From Prevotellaceae bacterium (GTDB lineage: Bacteria; Bacteroidota; Bacteroidia; Bacteroidales; UBA932): a stretch of DNA of 5,316 nt. The DNA lies in assembly GCA_031278495.1 (NCBI GenBank), contig JAITKG010000038.1:1-5316 (forward strand), in the 5' to 3' direction. Positions 1 to 5,127 of the stretch are shown in pieces. The notes beneath the pieces were generated by a model. It saw only the letters and a program-made list of their open reading frames with translations, made no database searches and was not told the origin of the DNA. The translations under genes and the position numbers were made by a program. Within the stretch, counting starts at the first letter, position 1. Every line of letters begins with the position of its first letter.

Positions 1-20
1 AAAGTTGCCGCCGCGCCAGC

Positions 21-60
21 CACATCTTCACATTTTCACATCTCCACATCTTCACATCAA
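21..60. repeat. Tandem octamer CACATCTT, 5 units
   Basis: Five consecutive 8 bp units read CACATCTT, CACATTTT, CACATCTC, CACATCTT and CACATCAA. The period is not a multiple of three, and no reading frame is apparent. It is the first satellite of the left-end mosaic, directly after the first GC-rich core. Confidence 0.85.
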
Positions 61-80
61 CTGCTGCCGCGCCAGCCCAA

Positions 81-108
81 CTCTTAGTTCTTAACTCTTA
101 GTTCTTAA
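81..108. repeat. Tandem heptamer CTCTTAG/TTCTTAA, 4 units
   Basis: The unit CTCTTAGTTCTTAA occurs twice in a row and exactly. Each unit splits into two related heptamers, CTCTTAG and TTCTTAA. It sits between the second and third GC-rich cores and is the only array in the window with a 7 bp period. Confidence 0.8.
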
Positions 109-130
109 CTTCCCAGCCGCGCCAGCCCAA

Positions 131-168
131 TTAGTCACATTAGCACATTAGTCACATTAGCACATTAG
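131..168. repeat. Tandem CACATTAG repeat, 8/9 bp units
   Basis: After a leading TTAG the sequence reads TCACATTAG, CACATTAG, TCACATTAG, CACATTAG, a strict alternation of 9 and 8 bp units. Equivalently, a 17 bp unit occurs twice, exactly, at 131-147 and 148-164. It sits between the third and fourth GC-rich cores. Confidence 0.8.
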
Positions 169-183
169 CCTGCGCCAGCCCAA

Positions 184-215
184 TCTGTAAATTTGTAAAT
201 CCGTAAATCTGTAAA
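184..215. repeat. Tandem octamer TCTGTAAA, 4 units
   Basis: Four 8 bp units read TCTGTAAA, TTTGTAAA, TCCGTAAA and TCTGTAAA. The array ends 12 bases before the stop codon of the HMA gene (positions 228-230, minus strand), so in that transcript it would read as TTTACAGA-type units. The same word family recurs after the hydrolase gene at 5024-5047. Confidence 0.85.
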
Positions 216-227
216 TCCCTTTGGGGG

Positions 228-533
228 TTAGTGGGCTTCCGCTTCTTTTGCGGTGTAGCCGAGTTTTTCGAAGGCTTTCACGAGTTTTTCCCTGTCGGTT
301 TTGGTGGTATTAAATTTAATCCACACTTCTTTCGTATCCAGGGTTACCTTCATATCAAGCACGCCTTTCTCATGCGGAATGGCATTTTCGATTTTCTTCT
401 TGCAATGGTGGCAACTCATGTTTACGATGAACGTAACTTCCGCTTCATTCTTTTTCAGTTTCGACGGCGCTTGCCCGTAGCCTGCGGCAGCAAATAAAAA
501 TAAGCTGCAAAAAATAATGGTAATTGTTTTCAT
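228..533 (-). CDS. Secreted heavy-metal-associated (HMA) domain protein, likely copper chaperone
   Basis: This 101-residue protein opens with a signal peptide (residues 1-20, hydrophobic core IIFCSLFLFAAAG, probable cleavage near GYGQ). A single HMA domain fills residues 31-97. The metal-binding loop is M39-S40-C41-H42-H43-C44, the MxCxxC motif of HMA domains, which bind Cu(I) or other soft metals. The ending EKLGYTAKEAEAH is also typical of the fold. With export and no other domain, it resembles periplasmic MerP- or CopZ-like carriers. The ATG at 531-533 follows an A-rich leader with only a weak purine stretch. The gene lies 101 bp downstream of the TonB-dependent receptor on the same strand, and no TAnnTTTG box is visible in the gap, so co-transcription is likely. 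The domain call is firm; copper as the substrate is inference. Confidence 0.9.
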   Translation of the reverse strand: MKTITIIFCSLFLFAAAGYGQAPSKLKKNEAEVTFIVNMSCHHCKKKIENAIPHEKGVLDMKVTLDTKEVWIKFNTTKTDREKLVKAFEKLGYTAKEAEAH

Positions 534-544
534 GACTTTTCTTA

Positions 545-568
545 TTTAAAGATTTAATGATTTAAAGA
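545..568. repeat. Tandem octamer TTTAAAGA, 3 units
   Basis: Three 8 bp units read TTTAAAGA, TTTAATGA and TTTAAAGA. They lie in the 101 bp gap between the receptor stop and the HMA start, ending 11 bases upstream of the HMA start codon. A shorter direct repeat, TTATAG twice plus TTA, follows at 575-589. On the transcribed strand the octamers read TCTTTAAA and give the HMA gene an unstructured AU-rich leader. Confidence 0.75.
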
Positions 569-597
569 TTTCAATTATAGTTTATAGTTACGGTAGC

Positions 598-634
598 CCG
601 CCTCCCCTTCCTTCGCGGGGGTTGTGGGAGGTGG
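598..634. repeat. GC-rich imperfect inverted repeat after the receptor gene
   Basis: CCTCCC at 601-606 pairs with GGGAGG at 626-631. The stem can extend outward by CC/GG at 598-599 and 633-634 across one mismatch or wobble. The 19-base loop is itself GC-rich. The element touches the receptor stop codon at 635-637. It lacks a T-tract on the minus strand, so it is not a standard intrinsic terminator. It could be a dispersed REP-like element or an RNA-stabilising 3' hairpin inside the operon; the sequence does not decide between these. Confidence 0.4.
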
Positions 635-2929
635 TTACTTATATAAGGTATACCTCACGCCGGCATAAATGCGCCGTCCCATGAGCGGTCCCCAGACGAC
701 GGTCGAATTAAACTGCGGGCTGTAGGGGTCGCCGGCATAAAGTATCGGGTCGTCCTGCATATAATTCAGGATATTTTCGCAACCCAGATACACATCAATG
801 CCTTTGAACTTGCGCGTTACCTGCGCAAAAAACACGGGGTATACCGGCGAATAACGGTTGCCGGAATGACTGCGTTCCACATCGGGCAGGCGGGTGGCGC
901 CGTTCAATTGCGCAGTTACGTCGAATGTCCAAATGTTCATGCGCGTGGCATATTGCAGGTTGAGCAATGCCTTGAAACGTCCGTTCAACGGGCGTTCGCG
1001 GAGCCCGCCGTAAGCGTAGCCGGTCTTCGCATCAGTGTAGCGGAATGCCGCCAGAAGCGTAAAACGCTCGGCAGGCTGCACGCTAAAATCCACTTGGAAC
1101 GTGTTTGAATACGACTTCCCTTGCAGGTTATAAACCCAATAAACGGAATAGTCCTGCGGCGGTTCATACAAATAGCGTTCCGCATCCACCACTACCTGGC
1201 GGGTAAAATCCGTGCGGAAATAATCCACGCTTACCGAAGCGTCGCCATATCCCCAGGGGAAATACCACGACAAACTGCCGCCGTACGTCCATGCTTCCTC
1301 GTGCTGCAAATCAGCGGCGATTTGGATTTTGCGACCGGTAGCCAGCATCCCGATATTGTCGGCAATGGCGTTTGCCGTGCGGAAGCCGCGCCCCGCCGAC
1401 GCCCGCAGAACCAGCCGGTCGGAAAAATGGTATTTCAACGTAGCACGCGGCGTAACCAGCCACCGGTACAGCGAATGATAATCGGCACGCAAACCCGCCA
1501 CCAGTACCAGTTTTTCCCTGTAGGAAAAAGTATATTCGCCGAACAGCCCGCCGGTGATTTCCCGCCGGTCTAAATTGAGGATATTATCATAGCGTTGCCG
1601 GTTGTCGTCCAGCCAAACATCTTCCAGCAGCTCCCGGTAATCGTCCCAGCGGAAACTGGCGCCGGCGGTATAGGAATGATACCTGCCAAAAGCCGACTGG
1701 AACAGGGTATTGAAAGTAGCAGTATTCTCGCGCCCGTTGTAGTTCTTCAGCCCGAAGAAAGAATTTAATTCATGGAACGTATAATCGGCGATAAAAGCAA
1801 TGTTCGAGGCAGCGGGGGCGGCAGCCAGATCTTCGCGCTGCTGCGGGACGCCCAGCGGGATACCCAGTTTCACGTAAGCATTGAAATGTTTGTTTTCAAT
1901 ATTGCTGCCATAGGCGGACGTATCGCGCGGGCGGCTGCCGTCGAAATCCATTTGCCCGCTTTCGCGCTTTTCGTGCAGTCCCTTTACGCCGAAGCGCAGT
2001 TGGACGCCGTTATCTGCGACGTATGTCCAGCGGTTCGCCATGTTCAGTTGCCGCTTGACGGGCTCGTCGATGAAGCCGTCGCGGTTGCCGTCATACTTTT
2101 GCGGGTCAATGGAAGCGTGCGCCAGCAGGATGGTTGACCACTTTCCCGACAGTTGCAGCGACGACGCCACATTCGCCTCCGTGCGCAAAAACCGGTCGAG
2201 GTACAGGTTCAGGAACAGCGGCTGCGGGGTCGCCGGCTTGCGGTATTCGAGGTTGATTTGCCCCGTGATATTTTCGTAGCCTTGCAGGATAGAGCCCGCG
2301 CCTTTGGCAATTTGAATGCTTTCCAGCCACTGGCCGGGCGTGTAGCTCAAACCGAAAGGCTGGGCAAGCCCGCGCATGTCGGGGCGGCTTTCGTCCAGCA
2401 TCTGCACATAGTTGCCCGGCAGCCCGAGCAGGCGTATTTGCCGCGCGCCGCTCACTGCATCGCTGTAGCCTACCGTGATGCCGGCAGAATTTTCAAAACT
2501 CTCGGCGAGGTTGCAACACGCCATCTTGGTCAGCCCGGCAGCGCTAATTACTTCCGTTTTGATAGTCGACAGTCTGGAAATATAGTTCCCCGCCTGCCGC
2601 CCGGTAACCACTACTTCATTAAGCGCCGTTCCTTCGCGCAACGTGACGTCCAATGAATCTTCCGCAGCGGCGACCACAAGCGTATCGCTTTCGTAGCCCA
2701 CAAAGGAAACAATGAGGTGCGCCGGAAACGCCGGCGGGACGGCAATAGCGAAACGCCCGTTTTCGTCGGTCGTCACGGCGGTTGCCGAATGATGCCAATA
2801 GACCGAAGCATAGGCAAGCGGCGTCTTTTCCCCCGAAGGCGAAAGTCCGGAAACCGTCCCCCTGACGCCTTGTGCAGCTGTCGCATGATTGATTATAACA
2901 GCTGCGAGTAATAATAAAATTTTATTCAT
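635..2929 (-). CDS. TonB-dependent outer-membrane receptor, probable metal uptake
   Basis: The protein has 764 residues from the chosen ATG and belongs to the TonB-dependent receptors, which import ligands across the outer membrane using ExbBD-TonB energy. Reading in order: a signal peptide (1-19, MNKILLLL start, cleavage near TAAQG); a carboxypeptidase-regulatory-like domain (about 22-98, with DENGRF and SFVGYESDTL); a TonB-box-like segment ALNEVVVTG near 102-110; a plug (about 115-230, with IRLLGLPGNYVQMLDE and ITGQINLEY); then a beta-barrel to the C-terminus, ending GRRIYAGVRYTLYK. The plug carries a Cys pair, C138-C139 (KMACCNLAE), uncommon in receptors for sugars. An in-frame ATG lies 12 bases upstream at 2941; I chose 2929 because MNK begins a better signal peptide. 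There is no Shine-Dalgarno site. Between the HYC_CC_PP-type and HMA genes a metal ligand, perhaps copper, is likely, but that is inference. No SusD partner is present. Confidence 0.93.
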   Translation of the reverse strand: MNKILLLLAAVIINHATAAQGVRGTVSGLSPSGEKTPLAYASVYWHHSATAVTTDENGRFAIAVPPAFPAHLIVSFVGYESDTLVVAAAEDSLDVTLREGTALNEVVVTGRQAGNYISRLSTIKTEVISAAGLTKMACCNLAESFENSAGITVGYSDAVSGARQIRLLGLPGNYVQMLDESRPDMRGLAQPFGLSYTPGQWLESIQIAKGAGSILQGYENITGQINLEYRKPATPQPLFLNLYLDRFLRTEANVASSLQLSGKWSTILLAHASIDPQKYDGNRDGFIDEPVKRQLNMANRWTYVADNGVQLRFGVKGLHEKRESGQMDFDGSRPRDTSAYGSNIENKHFNAYVKLGIPLGVPQQREDLAAAPAASNIAFIADYTFHELNSFFGLKNYNGRENTATFNTLFQSAFGRYHSYTAGASFRWDDYRELLEDVWLDDNRQRYDNILNLDRREITGGLFGEYTFSYREKLVLVAGLRADYHSLYRWLVTPRATLKYHFSDRLVLRASAGRGFRTANAIADNIGMLATGRKIQIAADLQHEEAWTYGGSLSWYFPWGYGDASVSVDYFRTDFTRQVVVDAERYLYEPPQDYSVYWVYNLQGKSYSNTFQVDFSVQPAERFTLLAAFRYTDAKTGYAYGGLRERPLNGRFKALLNLQYATRMNIWTFDVTAQLNGATRLPDVERSHSGNRYSPVYPVFFAQVTRKFKGIDVYLGCENILNYMQDDPILYAGDPYSPQFNSTVVWGPLMGRRIYAGVRYTLYK

Positions 2930-2964
2930 GAATAATAGCATTTGAATGATACAATAAGTTTACA

Positions 2965-2985
2965 GGGACAAATAAAAATTTGCCC
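2965..2985. other. Small hairpin between the HYC_CC_PP and receptor genes
   Basis: GGG(A)CAAA at 2965-2972 pairs with TTTGCCC at 2979-2985 around a six-base AT loop, with one bulged A at 2968. It lies in the 80 bp gap upstream of the receptor start. It is too weak to be a convincing terminator and might be an RNA-processing or attenuation element, or chance. A partial -7-like word, TTTATTTG, overlaps it on the minus strand but has no -33 partner. Confidence 0.25.
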
Positions 2986-3009
2986 GATAACGAATAACCT
3001 ACTGTAGCC

Positions 3010-3489
3010 TCATAAACGCCATTGCTGCATCCGCAGGAAGAGCGGATGCCCGGCATGAAGGAGCGGCGGCGGATTGGCACGGACGATAGCCGCCACTGCC
3101 GGCGTATTATCCGCAAAAATGGCAGCCGCCGGAGCGTATAATAATAAAGAATAAAAACCGGGAACAATTTTTGATAAACCCGGCAAGTTCTGGTCGATTT
3201 GCAGCAGTTCAACCTGCACCGTGCAGCAGTCGCCGCCGGTAATGTCTTCCGTTCCGGAAGCGTCGGCGCAAGGAACGGTAGCGGTTTCCTGCATGGCATG
3301 GCAACAATGCGACGTTTCTTCTTCCTGCTGGGGACGCCCATGCTTGCAAGCATGATGCTCAACCGCCGGCAACACTACCTGCGCCGCTTCCTCGCACCGG
3401 CAATAATGTTTCCCCACCCCGATGATGCTCATCCCATAAGCGAACACCAGCGAGCCGGCAAACAAATATTTTGAAAAATGTTTCATCAT
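3010..3489 (-). CDS. HYC_CC_PP-type small Cys/His-rich exported protein
   Basis: The protein has 159 residues from the chosen ATG. An N-terminal hydrophobic segment (about 8-25, YLFAGSLVFAYGMSIIGVG) should act as a signal peptide or anchor. The family landmarks occur in order: H28-Y29-C30, C88-C89, and a proline run P140-P142 followed by H145 and H148. Between them lies a Cys/His-rich stretch (C32, H45, H46, C48, H50, H61-C62-C63-H64, C74). There are eight cysteines in all, spaced like soft-metal ligands. Families of this kind occur in Bacteroidetes, often beside a TonB-dependent receptor, and their biochemical role is not established as far as I know. The reading frame also opens at a GTG (3498), but that codon overlaps the promoter -7 box, so I prefer ATG at 3489; ATG at 3486 is equally possible. 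It is the first gene of the minus-strand set. Metal binding is inferred from composition. Confidence 0.85.
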   Translation of the reverse strand: MMKHFSKYLFAGSLVFAYGMSIIGVGKHYCRCEEAAQVVLPAVEHHACKHGRPQQEEETSHCCHAMQETATVPCADASGTEDITGGDCCTVQVELLQIDQNLPGLSKIVPGFYSLLLYAPAAAIFADNTPAVAAIVRANPPPLLHAGHPLFLRMQQWRL

Positions 3490-3497
3490 TGCAGGCA

Positions 3498-3528
3498 CAA
3501 AGCTACTAAAAAATTATAAATACGCAAA
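3498..3528 (-). promoter_or_regulatory. Bacteroidetes-type promoter for the metal gene set
   Basis: On the minus strand, TTTG (plus positions 3525-3528) and TAGCTTTG (3498-3505) are separated by 19 bases. This matches the Bacteroidetes sigma-A consensus of TTTG near -33 and TAnnTTTG near -7. Transcription should begin about 4-8 bases past the box, around 3490-3494, leaving almost no leader before the ATG at 3489. The match is seen directly; activity is inferred. Confidence 0.75.
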
Positions 3529-3534
3529 AAATTG

Positions 3535-3542
3535 TATATTTG
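3535..3542 (+). promoter_or_regulatory. -7 box of the promoter for the MBL-fold hydrolase gene
   Basis: TATATTTG fits the TAnnTTTG -7 consensus exactly. No clear TTTG is present about 19 bases upstream (3512-3515 reads AATT), so the -33 element is weak or replaced by an activator site. The expected start near 3547-3550 gives a leader of about 35-38 bases to the ATG at 3585. The leader is A/T-rich and lacks a Shine-Dalgarno site. The -33 region of this promoter falls inside the divergent promoter at 3498-3528. Confidence 0.6.
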
Positions 3543-3559
3543 TAACAGCATTTTTACAA
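3540..3559. promoter_or_regulatory. Inverted repeat TTGTAA-N8-TTACAA, possible operator
   Basis: TTGTAA at 3540-3545 and TTACAA at 3554-3559 form a 6 bp inverted repeat with an 8 bp centre. ATTGT (3531-3535) and ACAAT (3559-3563) flank it in roughly mirrored positions. It overlaps the end of the -7 box and the predicted start site of the hydrolase gene, where a repressor would be expected to sit. AT-rich DNA yields such dyads by chance fairly often, so this is tentative. Confidence 0.3.
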
Positions 3560-3584
3560 CAATAATTTTTAAAAAACACATCAA

Positions 3585-5015
3585 ATGAAAAAAACCAGTG
3601 TATTACTTCTTGCAACTATCCTCGCTATCATGCCGGCAACAGCGCAACAAACGCCGGAAATCTTCCATTACCACTCAACGCCGATAGGCATAAGCGTACT
3701 GCCTGAACTGCAACAAAACGTGCAAACCGGCATCTTGATTGGCGCCACGCCCGAAATACTCAAAAAATACGCCCCCGACGGGATAATACCAAGCGCGGTA
3801 AACGCTTTCCTGATTTACAGGTATGGACAATTAACGTTGATTGACGCCGGTTTCGGGAGGAAACTCTTTGACCGCCTGCAGTCGCTCGGGTTCACCGCAG
3901 ACGATATCAGCGTGGTGCTGCTTACGCACCTGCACGGCGACCACATCGGCGGGCTGTTGCGCGACGGGAAAGCGGCTTTCCCGAATGCCACCGTTTATTT
4001 GTCGAAGCAGGAATACGACTACTGGACCAGCAGCGAAGAAATGAACAAACTGCCGGAAAACCGCCGCGGCGGCTTTGAAAATGCACAGAAAACGCTTGCC
4101 GCATACGGGGACAGGGTGTTCATTTTTGAACCGGCGAAAATAGACGCCGAAGTACAGCGCGAAGTGATCCCCGGTATCTATGGCGTCGCAGCCTATGGGC
4201 ATACGCCGGGACATACGTTGTATAAAATAGACCTCGGTACGGAAGAATTTCTCGTATGGGCTGATTTGACGCATGCCACCGCCGTGCAACTGCCGCATCC
4301 CGAAATTGCCGTAACCTATGACGTGCATCCCGAACAAGCAGTGGCGACACGCAAGGAAATACTGGCTTATGTGGCGAAAAATGCGTTGCCCGTAGCCGGC
4401 TCGCACATGGCTTTCCCCAGCGCCGGGTGGATATTTGAAAATAAACAGGGCGGATACATCTTCCAACCCGCCTTGACGCCGGAAGCCGTGAAAAAAACAG
4501 TGAGCGAACAATTGCAAAAATATCCCGGAACACGGTTGCAGGATATTTATAAAAACTTCTTTCAGGATTATTTCGGTCCCGGACATATTATTCCCGACGC
4601 TGCTACGGCAAAAAATTATTTGCAACAGGAACTGGACGCCTACACGGAACCTGCCGGCGTGGCAGTAGAACCCACCGGGAGCGAAGGCAACTTCTACCGC
4701 ATAAACCTTTCCGTAGTGAAAGAAAAGAAAATCTCTTTCAAGCTTTTTCTTGACGCTTTTATTGAAAGCGCCCACGACGGCATTGCCCCGCCGCCTGCCG
4801 TGTGGACAGCGCAATGGAACCACATCGTACGCATCATCGACGACATGCAACCCGGCATTCCCGATTATGAAGCCGACAAAAAACGCTTGAACGACCTGCT
4901 GGCAGAGGGAAAATACGCCGTACACCATAGCGACGCCTATGAAGAACAGCACAAGCCGCATTACCGCATCATCAGCAAATCCGTCTTCGAGAAAAAATTA
5001 AAAAACCGGCTGTAA
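3585..5015 (+). CDS. Secreted MBL-fold metallo-hydrolase (MPH/AidC type) with extra C-terminal domain
   Basis: The 476-residue protein starts with a signal peptide (1-21, cleavage near ATAQQ). Residues about 25-297 form a metallo-beta-lactamase fold with a full dinuclear metal site: H115-x-H117-x-D119-H120 (HLHGDH), H206 (YGHTPGH), D227 and H274 (GSHMAF). The steps 206-227-274 equal those I recall for methyl parathion hydrolase (H234, D255, H302), which points to the MPH/AidC-like lactonase and organophosphate-hydrolase branch. The substrate cannot be predicted; lactone or ester hydrolysis is plausible. Residues about 298-476 are a separate domain with the landmarks RLQDIYKNFFQDYFGPGH (317-334), EPTGSEGNFYRINLS (362-376), H447-H448-S and KPHYRII (457-463). 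I recall similar stand-alone secreted proteins of unknown function in Bacteroides. The ATG at 3585 is the only start that preserves the signal peptide. The gene diverges from the metal set. Confidence 0.92.
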   Translation: MKKTSVLLLATILAIMPATAQQTPEIFHYHSTPIGISVLPELQQNVQTGILIGATPEILKKYAPDGIIPSAVNAFLIYRYGQLTLIDAGFGRKLFDRLQSLGFTADDISVVLLTHLHGDHIGGLLRDGKAAFPNATVYLSKQEYDYWTSSEEMNKLPENRRGGFENAQKTLAAYGDRVFIFEPAKIDAEVQREVIPGIYGVAAYGHTPGHTLYKIDLGTEEFLVWADLTHATAVQLPHPEIAVTYDVHPEQAVATRKEILAYVAKNALPVAGSHMAFPSAGWIFENKQGGYIFQPALTPEAVKKTVSEQLQKYPGTRLQDIYKNFFQDYFGPGHIIPDAATAKNYLQQELDAYTEPAGVAVEPTGSEGNFYRINLSVVKEKKISFKLFLDAFIESAHDGIAPPPAVWTAQWNHIVRIIDDMQPGIPDYEADKKRLNDLLAEGKYAVHHSDAYEEQHKPHYRIISKSVFEKKLKNRL

Positions 5016-5023
5016 AGGGAGGG

Positions 5024-5047
5024 ACAAATTTACAGATTTACAGATTT
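5024..5047. repeat. Tandem octamer ACAGATTT, 3 units
   Basis: Units ACAAATTT, ACAGATTT and ACAGATTT start eight bases after the hydrolase stop codon. They are the reverse complement of the TCTGTAAA family at 184-215. In mRNA sense they therefore read the same way after the hydrolase gene as the 184-215 array does after the HMA gene. Confidence 0.8.
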
Positions 5048-5053
5048 GGGTTG

Positions 5054-5126
5054 ACGCCGGAAAAAGATAACGCCGGCATGGAATGGCATAGAATAAAGAA
5101 ACGCCGGCATGGAAACGTGCCGGCGT
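5054..5126. repeat. ACGCCGG repeats, three direct and one inverted
   Basis: ACGCCGG occurs at 5054-5060, 5070-5076 and 5101-5107, and inverted (CCGGCGT) at 5120-5126. Two copies lie within a longer exact direct repeat, AACGCCGGCATGGAA, at 5069-5083 and 5100-5114. The inverted copy can pair with either long copy, giving a short-loop and a long-loop stem as alternatives. Confidence 0.75.
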
Positions 5127-5127
5127 T
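5100..5127. terminator. Probable shared terminator between convergent genes
   Basis: AACGCCGGCA (5100-5109) and TGCCGGCGTT (5118-5127) form a perfect, GC-rich 10 bp stem around an 8-base loop. On the minus strand the stem is followed by TCTTTATTCT, a reasonable T-rich tail for the gene ending at 5155. On the plus strand the tail (AAATCTTTAAAT) is poorer, but the stem could still end the hydrolase transcript. The position between two converging stop codons supports a bidirectional role. Confidence 0.65.

Larger units (their letters stand above)
10..215. repeat. Mosaic repeat: GC-rich core x4 alternating with different short tandem repeats
   Basis: No gene is visible in the first 227 bases. 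A core reading GCCGCGCCAGCCCAA is exact at 66-80 and 116-130. It is present without its last CAA at 10-21, and as CCTGCGCCAGCCCAA at 169-183. The pitch is 56, 50 and 53 bp. Each core is followed by a different tandem array: octamers at 21-60, heptamers at 81-108, 8/9-mers at 131-168 and octamers at 184-215. The region lies just past the stop codon of the HMA gene, so it may fall in that gene's 3' untranslated region. It is not a CRISPR array: the constant part is too short and the intervening parts are low-complexity repeats rather than unique spacers. Its function is unknown; the layout itself is read directly from the sequence. Confidence 0.85.

Noticed and set aside
10..183. CRISPR-like spacing of the GC-rich core
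   Set aside because: The core is only about 15 bp, the intervening segments are low-complexity tandem repeats rather than unique spacers, and no cas gene is present.
1121..2656. Several plus-strand open frames (1121-1573, 1772-2137, 2153-2656) within the receptor gene
   Set aside because: They are antisense shadows of the TonB-dependent receptor. Their products are rich in Arg, Ala and Gln, lack domain features, and have no promoter or leader.
635..2929. SusC-type glycan uptake locus
   Set aside because: The receptor is about 760 residues rather than roughly 1000, no SusD-like lipoprotein or glycoside hydrolase is adjacent, and the neighbours are metal-type genes.
2922..3362. 146-codon minus-strand frame overlapping the HYC_CC_PP gene and its downstream gap
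   Set aside because: It is a shifted frame of the HYC_CC_PP gene, whose own frame carries the family landmarks HYC, CC and PPP. The shifted product is basic and shows no recognisable motif.
3498..3498. GTG at 3498 as the start of the HYC_CC_PP gene
   Set aside because: The codon overlaps the last base of the TAGCTTTG promoter box and would lie upstream of the predicted transcript start. ATG codons follow at 3489 and 3486.
3831..4961. 376-codon open frame on the minus strand, antisense to the hydrolase gene
   Set aside because: It lies wholly within the hydrolase gene, which has a signal peptide and a full set of catalytic motifs. The antisense product shows no recognisable domain. Long antisense frames are common in coding DNA with strong codon bias.
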